Positions 50,668 through 60,215 of a DNA stretch of 64,000 nt are shown one piece after another. Position numbers and translations under genes: made by a program. The notes beneath the pieces were generated by a model that saw nothing but the letters and a program-made list of their open reading frames with translations, had not been told where the DNA came from and did no database searches. The stretch's first letter is position 1, and each line of letters opens with the position of its first letter. Source of the DNA: Cylindrotheca closterium (taxonomy: Eukaryota; Bacillariophyta; Bacillariophyceae; Bacillariales; Bacillariaceae); NCBI GenBank assembly GCA_933822405.4, contig CAKOGP040001869.1, positions 392,816-456,815 of the forward strand. Reading direction: 5' to 3'.

Positions 50668-52461
50668 TTAAAAACCAACTTCTGCCTTCGCACTAGCCAC
50701 AATTGTGAGGTTGTGATGACAGGTGTACCATGTACCTGCTGCTCTATCGTACAATTTCCAGTTTGGAACTCGAAGTCGCCCCTCCCGCAAGGGAACAAAT
50801 CTCAATTTTGCTTCGACGGAATGTTGACCCTGAACCTTCCCTAGCATTAAAGCAGCGTCCATTGCCAAGAGTTCATTGTCACGAATCAGCTTGACCGTGC
50901 CATCATCTTCCCCTGAGATGCCCCACACTCCGAATTTGTACCCATCCACTTCCGATATGACGGCAGCATTTACAGCCTTGTGCTTGGATGTCTCTTCTTC
51001 TTCTGGGTTACCTTCGTCTTTTGCCATTAGCAACATGAGATCACACGCTTCGAGACTCAAATTGAAGATATCGAGGGATACAACCATCGGTTCTCCCAAG
51101 ACGACGTTGGATGATTGTACATTCATATCAACTCGGAAAGCATCCGTCGGTTCGACAGCAATGAGTCCTGTAGACCACATTGCGTCTGCAGCTACCACCA
51201 CATGCTTTCGCTCACTTCCCAACTCGCCATCAGCCGCGCTGCTCGAGCCAATCACGCCTGTCACGGAAACTGGAGATATAAACGAACGGCCCTGTATTTC
51301 TTCACTGGCATCTACAGTTAGAATCGTCGCATGCGCATCATGCGGATTTAGCGTGAGGGGTAGATCTAGCTGAGTCTTTGGAGCATAACCCCACTGCACA
51401 GACTGGGTCATGTTTGCTGTGATAAAAGACTGATTGAGATATTTCTGTTCCTTTCGACAATTTTTGATGGATCGCATCGTAGAAACTTACTAACAGAATA
51501 TTGTGCCCCGGACTGATTCTTGCTTTTGTCGGAAATAGTCTTGTATCTGGAATGACCGGGGTGCATTGCTATTTTGGAAAGATACATTAAGTTGGGTAAG
51601 AGTATTGAACGCACAGCATGATACTATTCACACAGCAACAGGATCAACCAACAACTCACATATATTCGATATCGTGACTTTCTCTTGATGCGAATTGGAA
51701 TGACGGATCGTCAAGGAGATTAGGGTGTTACCAATAGTAGGACCGTCAACACTTTTGACGGAAATTGTAAAGGCATTTGTCAGGCAAAGATTCAGATTGA
51801 TGGGGCTAAGTCTTAGTTCCTTTGACGAAACCAACTTTGCCTTTCGCATGTATTGCGGTGTTGCAGCCATTTCGAGCGTCATTGGGTCAGGGATAGGTGA
51901 TGAATCTTTTTCACTGGCATTCTCCTTGATGGTCAGAACCGGCACGACTTCCAGATTGGTGACAACACTCAAATCACTTTGATTCACAGAGTCTCCTCCA
52001 TGCTTATTATTCAATGATTCGATTTGATGATTGGACGCCCGTACAGTCACCTTTAGAACAAACTGAAGCGTGGTATCCTCTATAAGGCACTCTTCGACAT
52101 TTACACATTCCACCACAACATTTTTGGACTCGTCCACTGAAAAACTCTTGATTTCAAACCCAAGCGACGCAACAACTGAAGACGACCCGTCATTCTTTGC
52201 ATTCGCGCTTTCATCATCCTCCACAAGATTTTTTGGCGCAGGATTCAAGCATTTCGATTTCAAGAATTCGTCCATTTTTTCTTTCGAATCGAATGACAGA
52301 TTCAGGGGAAGATCAAAGGTCGAGTGTCCAGAGGAGTCAATAAAGAAAGAAGTGGTCTTCCAGCCACCAGCGGAGGCTACTACAATATGTGTAGCTTTTC
52401 CATCCTTGCCTTCCGTCACTGGTTCCACCGCACAGGATTCAAAGGCGTCCGACAATGCCAT
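50668..52461 (-). CDS. Beta-sandwich protein, possibly a TRAPPII-type adaptor
   Basis: Three exons, 52461-51660, 51568-51491 and 51416-50668, with introns of 91 and 74 bp, both in phase 1; 542 aa from the ATG at 52461 (a second in-frame ATG lies at 52665). The exon junctions read TISN-I/S-MHPGHSRYK and AQYSV-TNMTQSV. The protein is rich in beta strands with repeated Ig-like units (NVVVECVNVEECLIEDTTLQ; MVVSLDIFNLSLEACDLML). The end, SVEAKLRFVPLREGRLRVP with the final LTIVAS strand, recalls the last Ig domain of TRAPPC13/TRAPPC14/Trs65-type subunits. That match is weak, so the name is withheld. No membrane segment. Divergent from the HSF gene. Confidence 0.6.
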
Positions 52462-52992
52462 GGCTGATATCCACAACTGTGAGATGACAGGGATGCAAGA
52501 TGCGATCCCAGATGATTGCTTGAAGATCATCATTGGGATCGATTGTTCCGAGCGGGTGGGTGCTTGTTTAGCCCCAACCTGTTGTTTAGGACAAAAAAGG
52601 TGCGTCAGCCAAAAGGGGGAACCAAGAGGCGCCAACCACTCATTATTTGTGGTGACGTCGATCATGCACTGCCTGCTGCTTTGCGAAATGCGGCACTTTC
52701 CTACTACTCTTGCTCGTCACATACGAGAGTCAACGGGCGAGTTGAGCCGATCTTTCGGCTTTGTTTACTAAATTTGTTTGGGCGCTAAAATTATGCCTAA
52801 GTATTCATAGCAGTCGATCTGCTGGCGACTTTTTCGTACGAGAGAAAGGAAAAGGCAACAGACAATGCAACGCCTCGGCAGGCGATTTTGGCTTCGAAAG
52901 CCGTACTTGCACCGCGCGCTAAGATCAGTGGTGGTTCGAGTCTTTTCCATTTGTAAAGAACAATGCGATAGAGAGCTGACAACAATCAAAAG
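52462..52992. promoter_or_regulatory. Divergent intergenic region, beta-sandwich gene / HSF
   Basis: 531 bp. Part may be coding if the beta-sandwich gene starts at the upstream in-frame ATG (52665). The rest must hold the HSF promoter. A tRNA-like word GGTTCGAGTC at 52933 has no matching cloverleaf. Confidence 0.4.
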
Positions 52993-55329
52993 ATGAGCAT
53001 GGAAAACAGAAGCAAAGATGACACAACGACACAAGGAAACGACTCTAGCGCTGTGCCATCAGGTTTCATTCTGAAGTTGTATCAAATGGTGAATGGTGCG
53101 CCAGACGAAGTGATATCGGTGAGTTAAGACGTTGTGGAAGCTTCCATTGCACCTATGTTGGAGAGGCTCGTCTTTTTTCCTGCTAGGAACCATCGATTCC
53201 TTCATCTATCCTGTGAATGAATATCCGAAAAAGTTGCTGAGATGGAAGAATCACTGGAATTATGAAAGCCGACACTGTCATCTGTATTGGAAGCATTTGT
53301 TCTTCCGTGAGCGTTTCTCGTCTCAAGCAACCTCGAAGATTGACATTTCCAGACAAGGATGAACGACACGAACATTTTGTTCACCAAACATGAATGAGAA
53401 GGGCTTTGCACCTCTTTTGAAACCCATCTTGGTGTGAAAAATGAGACTTTGTGATCGGCACTTCATTTTTTTGCGGGTTCCGTTCTCTTCTAATAAAATG
53501 GGATTTTGGTGGATTGTCGATGTTTCATCGCTTCCTGGCCTTTAGGGAAGGCTCGATTGTTGATTGGCGACTCTTTTGCAAAATTATGGATAGAAATGAT
53601 GTCATTTTGCCTCAGGGTAACCCATTTCCATGGCCGAAAAGCCAATCCAATCGAAAACAAGACGTTTTCCGAACTGCGAAGATCTTCGACTTTGCGTAGC
53701 TTGGTTCGTACTTGGGACTGAGGGCGAATCTTTGGTCCGAGTTTCCGGTACTTTCTACGCAAGGTCTACGCCAAAAGACAAATTGATCATCCTGAGGTCC
53801 GGAGGCGTTCGTGGATTCGTGGTCCCATGGATTCCCTATTCCGTTCTCGTTTTGTTCGTGACTGAAAAAGATATTCCATAACTCGTGGCTGAAAATCCAG
53901 GCTGACACCTTCTCCTTTTTTCGCATTGCAGTGGACGCCATTAGGAGATGCCTTCATCATCGGATCAGACCTAGTACGACTAGAGTCAGAAACCTTGCCG
54001 CAGTACTTTCGACACAACCGATTTCAATCATTAGTGCGACAACTGAACTTCTATTCATTCCGAAAAATCAACCGAGAACGAAACGTTTGGATTTACAAGC
54101 ACAAGCTCTTTCATCGTGACCGCCCAGAAGATCTTCACATGGTGAGACGCAGAACTTGCCCTGGTGTCGACGGGAGAAAGCAACGCTTTTCTCGGTACTC
54201 TGCTCAAAAGATCAGTAACTCCGACAAAGCCATTCAAAGCAGCGATGACGAACATAGCTTGGGCTCCAGCAGTGACGACGAAAACGAAAGCAAGAAGCGT
54301 TCCATGGGTGAATCTCGAGGCTCCGAGTCGAAGCGTTCGCGCCGCAGTCTGTGGTATGGTGGTGGTGGCAACAGCAAGACAAGCAACGAAAAAAAGGTTG
54401 TTGATGCAACCTCCGTGGTCAAGAGCACTACTTCGCCAACAAGCGTTTATGAGCCAAGCACCAGTCTTTTCCAAAATGAAATCGATGACGACGACTCAAG
54501 CGCCAACAAGAAGACCAACCGTATGGAAGCCGTCGAGCAAGCCATGATTGTATCTGAAGTAGCATCGAAACTCGAAGAACACCTCAAAAAGGTCATGAAG
54601 GGTCGCGGTGGAACTCGCTCTCGCAAGGGGAATGCTGGCATTGTTACTCCACCAAATGGATCGTACCAAAAGTTTGAAATGTCATCAAGAGGCCTTATAA
54701 CATACGATGACGAGTACAAGACTACTTACCCCCCAACAATTTCTGAAACGGACGAGGCGAGCATTGCCTCCGTGACAGTCACTGAGGACGATGTATCTGA
54801 GCAATTGGCTGTTCCCAAGCAGTTTCTTGTTGCTCCTGTTGAGGACGTTGAAAAGGTTAAGAACATTTGTGAAGAAATCCGGTGTTGCGTGGATAGATCT
54901 TTTGGAAACTCGTTAACCTTTCAAGCTTGCGCCAGTGTTGCCGAGTTTTTCATGTCGACTCCTCCTTCGGAGGATGTTCAATGTGTGAGTAAAAAGGTCC
55001 TAGAGTTGCTCTCTACTTCGAGTCGGTTGGCAGCGGACTTCCACTTCTACAGGGCTGCTCTCAATCCTTGCAGTGCCAACAATGACGAACCTGAAGCCTC
55101 CAACTTGTTCGAAGAACGTCACGCGGTCGCTCTTCAGCGTTCTCTAGAGGGTGCTGCTAGCCAGAGCGATGCTGTTCGTGAATTCAAAATCTTCTGTGTC
55201 AACCTCATCTACAAGCTCCTCGAGAATATGGAAAACTATGGTGTTAAAGAACCTTTCTCGCCTACGGTGCGATCGAACTTGCTCCACACTGCAGAGACAT
55301 GGTCCAAGAGCGTGGGAAATAGTGCATGA
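52993..55329 (+). CDS. Heat shock factor family transcription factor
   Basis: Two exons, 52993-53118 and 53932-55329, separated by an 813-bp GTGAGT..CAG intron in phase 0; 507 aa. The junction rebuilds the HSF DNA-binding domain at residues about 24-115: FILKLYQMVN, WTPLGDAFII, then LPQYFRHNRFQSLVRQLNFY and SFRKINRERNVWIYKHKLFH. The recognition helix RFQSLVRQLNFYSFRK is intact. Downstream are acidic and Ser-rich stretches, and a helix pair (VVDATSVVKSTTS; SEVASKLEEHLKKVMKG) in place of the usual HR-A/B. Diatoms carry many HSF paralogues, so which one this is cannot be told. HSFs bind inverted nGAAn units in stress and other genes. Confidence 0.88.
53119..53931 (+). other. Unusually long intron of the HSF gene (813 bp)
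   Basis: All other introns in this window are 61-157 bp. The intron starts GTGAGTTAA and has stops in the coding frame. It contains GAA/TTC-rich words, including the palindrome CGAAGATCTTCG at 53677-53688. Open frames inside are short (76-83 codons) and unrecognised. Confidence 0.75.
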
Positions 55330-55729
55330 TCATATGAACGTATTGGTGTTAATTTTGTTTTATGGTTGTTGATTGGGGTTATGTATGGTGAGGCGTTCAA
55401 TGATTCAAAAACTTGGTACCTATGTCTATTGGCTGGAAGCAAGGAAAAAAAGACGAGCTGGGAGGGACAGAAGTGTGTAGTCAAAACTGGTATCTAACTA
55501 TAGATTCACTTGGCTGCGCAATATATAATTGCTTTCTTTGTAGCTTGTACCGGTACCAGGGATTCTCCACCGATATGGTACTGGCATGGTACGAGTACAT
55601 GTAAATACTGCATCTTTGGATTGATACATGTTAGTCGAACAAGTCGGGAAATGACGCACGGAAATGAACGAATGAATCATTGAATCATCAATCGAATGAA
55701 CAAGCACAAGAAGTCACCAAACAAAAAGG
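55330..55729. other. Intergenic, HSF 3' flank and SDR promoter
   Basis: 400 bp. A cluster of GTAC words (TACCGGTACC, GGTACTGG, GGTACGAGTAC) lies at 55547-55600. No gene recognised. Confidence 0.45.
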
Positions 55730-56605
55730 ATGCCAGAAGAGTCGACTTGGAGAAGCGTATTCCGCAATGATTTGTTTAAAGGAAAGGTCGCGCTGGTTTC
55801 TGGAGGTGGAACAGGCATTGGAAAGTCAATAGTAATCGAGCTAGCTTCGTTGGGTGCCACCGTTGTTATTTCTAGTCGGAACGAAGAAAAGTGCCATAAA
55901 GCTGCTGACGAACTTAATGCCCTTGGATTCTCAGGAAAAGTTGCCGCTGGTCCATCAACAAATATTCGAAAGGAAGAAGATATCCAGAAGCTGATTTCCC
56001 ATGTTGTGGAAAGGTATGGAGCATTGGATATCCTCGTCAACAATGCGGGCGGACAGTTCATTTCCGATTCAGCCGACATTAGCAAGCGGGGGTTCCAAGC
56101 GGTTGTTGAGACAAACCTGCAGGGAACTTTCCTAATGTGCCGAGAGGCCTTCAACCAATATATGAGAGACAATGGTGGTTCCATAGTAAACATCACCATT
56201 GGGAATAGAAATGGTATGCCAGGAATGATGCACTCAGCCGCAGCACGAGCTGGAGTTGAAAATATGACAGCTTCGCTTTGTGTTGAATGGATTGAATCCA
56301 AGGTGCGAATCAACTGCGTTCGTCCGGGGATAATATTCACCGAATCTGGCTTTGAGAATTATGGCCCTGCTGGAGAATACTTCTTGGAGAAGATTGTTCC
56401 AAGCTTGCCAGCAAAACGACTTGGAAGTGCTGAAGAAGTGAGCTCCGCTGTCGTCTGGCTGCTATGTGAAGGGGCTGGCTATGTCACAGGAAGCGTAATC
56501 TGCGTTGATGGCGGTGGTTCTTATGTAGCGTTACCGTTGGTCGAAATCGAAGATAAAACCAACCTCCCCACTTACGGATATCTTCCAATGAAGGCTAAGC
56601 TATAA
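55730..56605 (+). CDS. Peroxisomal trans-2-enoyl-CoA reductase-like SDR
   Basis: Single exon, 291 aa. Rossmann motif VSGGGTGIGKS near residues 23-33, NNAGG near 104, and the PECR-like blocks NLQGTFLMCREAFN and RINCVRPGIIFTESGFENYG. The C-terminus is AKL, a peroxisomal PTS1 tripeptide. In the usual catalytic position (residues about 165-185) the sequence is HSAAARAGVENMTASL, so the SDR Tyr-x-x-x-Lys is absent. The PECR/DECR clade is known for atypical active sites, so an active NADPH-dependent enoyl-CoA reductase remains possible. Fatty-acid chain elongation or unsaturated-acid handling in peroxisomes is the inferred role. Convergent with the hydroxylase gene, 57 bp between ends. Confidence 0.85.
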   Translation: MPEESTWRSVFRNDLFKGKVALVSGGGTGIGKSIVIELASLGATVVISSRNEEKCHKAADELNALGFSGKVAAGPSTNIRKEEDIQKLISHVVERYGALDILVNNAGGQFISDSADISKRGFQAVVETNLQGTFLMCREAFNQYMRDNGGSIVNITIGNRNGMPGMMHSAAARAGVENMTASLCVEWIESKVRINCVRPGIIFTESGFENYGPAGEYFLEKIVPSLPAKRLGSAEEVSSAVVWLLCEGAGYVTGSVICVDGGGSYVALPLVEIEDKTNLPTYGYLPMKAKL

Positions 56606-56662
56606 GATCGTTGTTTTTCCCATGTTGTTGTTATATTTCTAAAAAGTGATATGAATTGTAAT

Positions 56663-57841
56663 CTAGAGAGACTTCCCTTCGGCATACTCATACGATTTCC
56701 CAGTCTTGGGGTCTAGTTGGCTTTTCGAGTTCACTCGATCCTTTGGATCATATGGTCTACCCAGCAAATTTAACGAATCTGTTAGATATGACAGGCCTTC
56801 TCATATGTGAATCTGTCACGTGAAACTTACCGGTAGGACCCAAAAACCCTGTCCCAGAACATAGTGTACTGCCCATAATTAGACTGTGGAATACGATGAT
56901 GGACATCATGAGCCTTGGAGTCGAAGACCATGATGCCAAAGGGGGCAAATTCAATATCGAAGCGGGTATGATTCCATCCAGCAAGGACGCCTCCAACACC
57001 AAGGAAAAGAACGGTTGAAAGCGCGTGGACCTGAAGGTTAAGATGGTGACAGCAGAGGTACACGGCGAGCAAATGATTGTATTCTCCCAAGAAGAACTCC
57101 AGTGGGTGAACGTTAATGGCGTCATGGTTGGCACGGCTGCACAGCGGGGAGTCAAATGAGGCAAGAACAGCAACGTAACATCACACTTAATTTTTGTGAG
57201 CATACCTTGGTGCCTTTTGAATATGGTGATGCTTGTGCACGAAGCCATATATTGCCTTAATATGTAAGGCCCAGTGCAAGATCGTGTAGAAGAAATCAAA
57301 TACGATGAAATAGAGTGGCAATGGGAGCAGCAATGTTTTCAATGAAATGTCATCCAAACTCCAAAGAACATTCGATTCCGAGATAAGGTACTTAACGAAG
57401 AAATAAGAAAAAGGAGCTGTTTGGGCCTTGCTGATTCCGATGAATAACAAATCTCTTGATCTGAAATCATCCAAGTGCTTTCCTCGAACAGGGATAGTCT
57501 TGCTATTCATCCAATCTGGTTGTACAAAAGTGAGAGATGCATGTTTTCATGAACCATAACAAGGTGGAAGATTTCTTACATCCTGAACTGCCAGCAACAA
57601 AGTTGATCAATTCCAATCCAAGAAGAACCAGAACTCCAAAGAGTACCTTGTCCATGGTTGTAAAATATTCGGGCCCCAGTGAAAGGCGTTCCAGGAAGGA
57701 ACGCTCGCTACTGTCGACGGTCGTGTATTCGGCATTTACATGATAACTGAGCAAGCCGATAGAAGTACAAATATGCACAAAAGACAAAGCTATTGAATTT
57801 CTCAACCGTATTGATCCTCTGCTTCCTTCTGTCGCCATCAT
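56663..57841 (-). CDS. Fatty-acid hydroxylase / sterol desaturase superfamily membrane enzyme
   Basis: Four exons, 57841-57580, 57515-57206, 57136-56831 and 56756-56663, with introns of 64, 69 and 74 bp; 323 aa. The three His boxes are HWALH (residues 168-172), HKHHH (181-185) and HDVHH (267-271), with HPLEFF at about 201 and hydrophobic segments between. These ligate a di-iron centre in FAH-superfamily hydroxylases and desaturases of the ER. The final exon, read from the acceptor at 56757-56758, gives YRPYDPKDR and ends AEGKSL; an earlier AG at 56779-56780 would give a short tail, FVKFAG. The former fits the family (GTYRPY). Substrate (sterol or fatty acid) is undecided. Confidence 0.85.
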
Positions 57842-58069
57842 TGTGCTTTTGTTGTATGATTTTAAACACTACGAGTTCACGCTCGAACTTCGATTTTATT
57901 TCTTTGCCACATATAGTAGATAGTGGCCACGCATTGGTTTCCATGTCGACCACTTCGACTTCAACATTTTTCTGGTGTACTCTACAATGAATGCAATGTT
58001 CAGCGGCGGATAGCATTAGAGGGGTTATTGTTTCTATCTGATTTGAAGTTACCAGTCGTCGACAGCTGC

Positions 58070-59818
58070 TCAATGAAATTCGAAGTGTGAAAACGCAAGT
58101 GGACCAGTGATCTTGAGTAATTCATATACTGTGTCGACGGCACCGTGGTTACCGCCTACAGCAGTCGCTGCAATTTGAAATGGCAAGAGATCCTCTTCCT
58201 TTCCATCAACTTTTATTGCTTCATATTGCCAATCTGGTACAATTTCAAGCATATCTCTTACCCCAGAGAACCACGTGCTTCCACCTTCCAGAGCAGTGTG
58301 GAGAGCGTTATGCCCACCCTTGTCATGAACCCATGCGAGGGACGGTTCTTCTTCCAAGATCCATCGAACCAAATCGACGTGATGATTTGCACGCGGTGGT
58401 AAAAGGCACTTGCGTCGTTTGAAATGTGCATTACCAGCTTTGCACTCACGCTTTGGTGATCGAAAGATAGGCGCAGCGACCACATGGTGCAGCAATGCCT
58501 TGCCTTGTTCATCTCGTTGATATAGCAAAGCTTTCATTGCTTCCAGCAAATCTGTTGCCAGTCCAGTTTCTGTTGATGATGATTTCAATTTGGAAATGAT
58601 TCTCATCACATTGTGAAACTGAAGGCTGCCGTCGTTGTTTGTCCTCATCAATCCCATGGCAAACGACTCTAAAGAAGAGTGTTTTAGGATGACTTCTATG
58701 CATTTTGTTTGCCACAATCGAGCTTTGGTGGTCTTTGGATTTGAATCCACGATGCAGCATAGAGGACAGGGAGCTTTACTGCTGTAATCATTTTCGGGAT
58801 ATTGTACAGCTTCTGGCCACACTTGAAGCATTGATGCAAGCACTTTAGGAGGGACACAACCACCATGAGACAAGGCAATCTGAACCGCGTTGCGGGTTAT
58901 GATTGTCGAGTTTTGGTCGGCTTCTCTATCATCTCTTCCAAAATGCGTATTCACTGTAACCAGGCTTTTCGCATCCAAGTCCGTCTTGGCAGCAACCTGT
59001 AACAAAACTTGAACAATGGACGCAATTCGAGCAATATCCCTCTCGGAATGCTCGTATGGTGATATTGGATTCTTGAGCAGAAAATGGGAAAGAGTATTGT
59101 GGCATTCCAATACGTTCAAATTAGTAAAATATTGCAAGTGTACAATACTGGGCCACGGCTCTGACAATCGTCGAACTGTACTCGCTGAAGAGTTGGGATT
59201 GTCCAGTAGAATATACAACGGGGTGGCTCTTGTCTCTTGCATCCGTTCCGTCCCGGCCTCCACCGTGATCTTGTGCCATTCTGTTCCATATTTTCGTACA
59301 GTCACCTCCGATAGAGTTAGAAGTTTGTGGATTGGTATCTTGTATTGGTTTGCTACACAAAGCAGCAATCGAATCTTGTGCTCGCCACGGGACCCGTTTT
59401 GGTCATGACAGGCATAGTGCAGTGGGCTGCCGTAGGTCTTTTGAATTACCTGATAGCGAGTTTCCCTTGGTGGATACCGATCTTTACCCAGTTGGATTTC
59501 CCTTGGTAGATATTGGGGATTGGAAAATAGTTTGCTAGTGACATCAATCTTGGTCAAGGTATCTTTCAGATTTCCTTTGCGAATCTGGAAGCGGATTTCT
59601 TCTTCCAATTCAGCGACAGAAATTTGACACGGATCAGCACAAAAATCTTCGGGGATAGGAACATCCTGAATCGCTATGCGTGTTGATTCCTGAGTCTCCC
59701 TTTTCACCAAAATGGTGTCTATTCTGTGGTCGGCAACTTCACAATCGATGGACTCGTCAATGGCTTCATCTTCTTCAGGAACGTAGTCGGAATCATCGCA
59801 GTCGGAATCCACTTGCAT
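58070..59818 (-). CDS. Ankyrin-repeat-like protein, diatom-type
   Basis: Single exon, 582 aa from the ATG at 59818; the frame continues upstream 33 codons only through a TTG. An acidic N-terminus (MQVDSDCDDSDYVPEEDEA) leads into helical repeats with ankyrin character: YGSPLHYACHDQNG, TPLYILLDNPNSSAS, NAVQIALSHGGCVPPKVLAS, and HNALHTALEGG. Repeats are degenerate and spaced by inserts with Cys and Trp. Proteins of this sort are abundant in diatoms, without a known role. No signal peptide or membrane helix at this start. A spliced upstream start cannot be excluded. Confidence 0.68.
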   Translation of the reverse strand: MQVDSDCDDSDYVPEEDEAIDESIDCEVADHRIDTILVKRETQESTRIAIQDVPIPEDFCADPCQISVAELEEEIRFQIRKGNLKDTLTKIDVTSKLFSNPQYLPREIQLGKDRYPPRETRYQVIQKTYGSPLHYACHDQNGSRGEHKIRLLLCVANQYKIPIHKLLTLSEVTVRKYGTEWHKITVEAGTERMQETRATPLYILLDNPNSSASTVRRLSEPWPSIVHLQYFTNLNVLECHNTLSHFLLKNPISPYEHSERDIARIASIVQVLLQVAAKTDLDAKSLVTVNTHFGRDDREADQNSTIITRNAVQIALSHGGCVPPKVLASMLQVWPEAVQYPENDYSSKAPCPLCCIVDSNPKTTKARLWQTKCIEVILKHSSLESFAMGLMRTNNDGSLQFHNVMRIISKLKSSSTETGLATDLLEAMKALLYQRDEQGKALLHHVVAAPIFRSPKRECKAGNAHFKRRKCLLPPRANHHVDLVRWILEEEPSLAWVHDKGGHNALHTALEGGSTWFSGVRDMLEIVPDWQYEAIKVDGKEEDLLPFQIAATAVGGNHGAVDTVYELLKITGPLAFSHFEFH

Positions 59819-60215
59819 TACATAATTTTCAGTTCGTCTGCTTGTTTGGGCTCGATAGGTGGTCGTAAAACTGAAGCAAAATGATTGCAGGAATACAAAG
59901 TGCAGTACCTGGTACAACCTGTGTGTCGCCGAATGAATGAATCAATCCGCAAGTTTTCGTTTCATTTCTCCTTATGTCTTGCATTGTCCGTCATCCAAAA
60001 ATGTGACAACACGAGAACACAACAATTGCAAAGACGATCTTGTTGTTGACGTTTACATCATCAGTCCTTTAACATTCCTTTGGTAGTACTTGGACGTTTA
60101 ATACAGATACAATCAAAAAAGGAATTGTGGCCACCTTTCTTTGGCAGCAATTAGAAAGATTAATAGGTTGAGAACCGATCAATCGATCATTCATAGAAGC
60201 AATAGACTTGACAAT
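59819..60215. promoter_or_regulatory. Divergent intergenic region, ankyrin-like / SKI2
   Basis: 397 bp with both promoters. TACCTGGTAC at 59906-59915 repeats the core seen before the GBP gene. No gene recognised. Confidence 0.45.

Noticed and set aside
52925..52945. B-box-like GGTTCGAGTC
   Set aside because: No A box or cloverleaf at the right distance on either strand.
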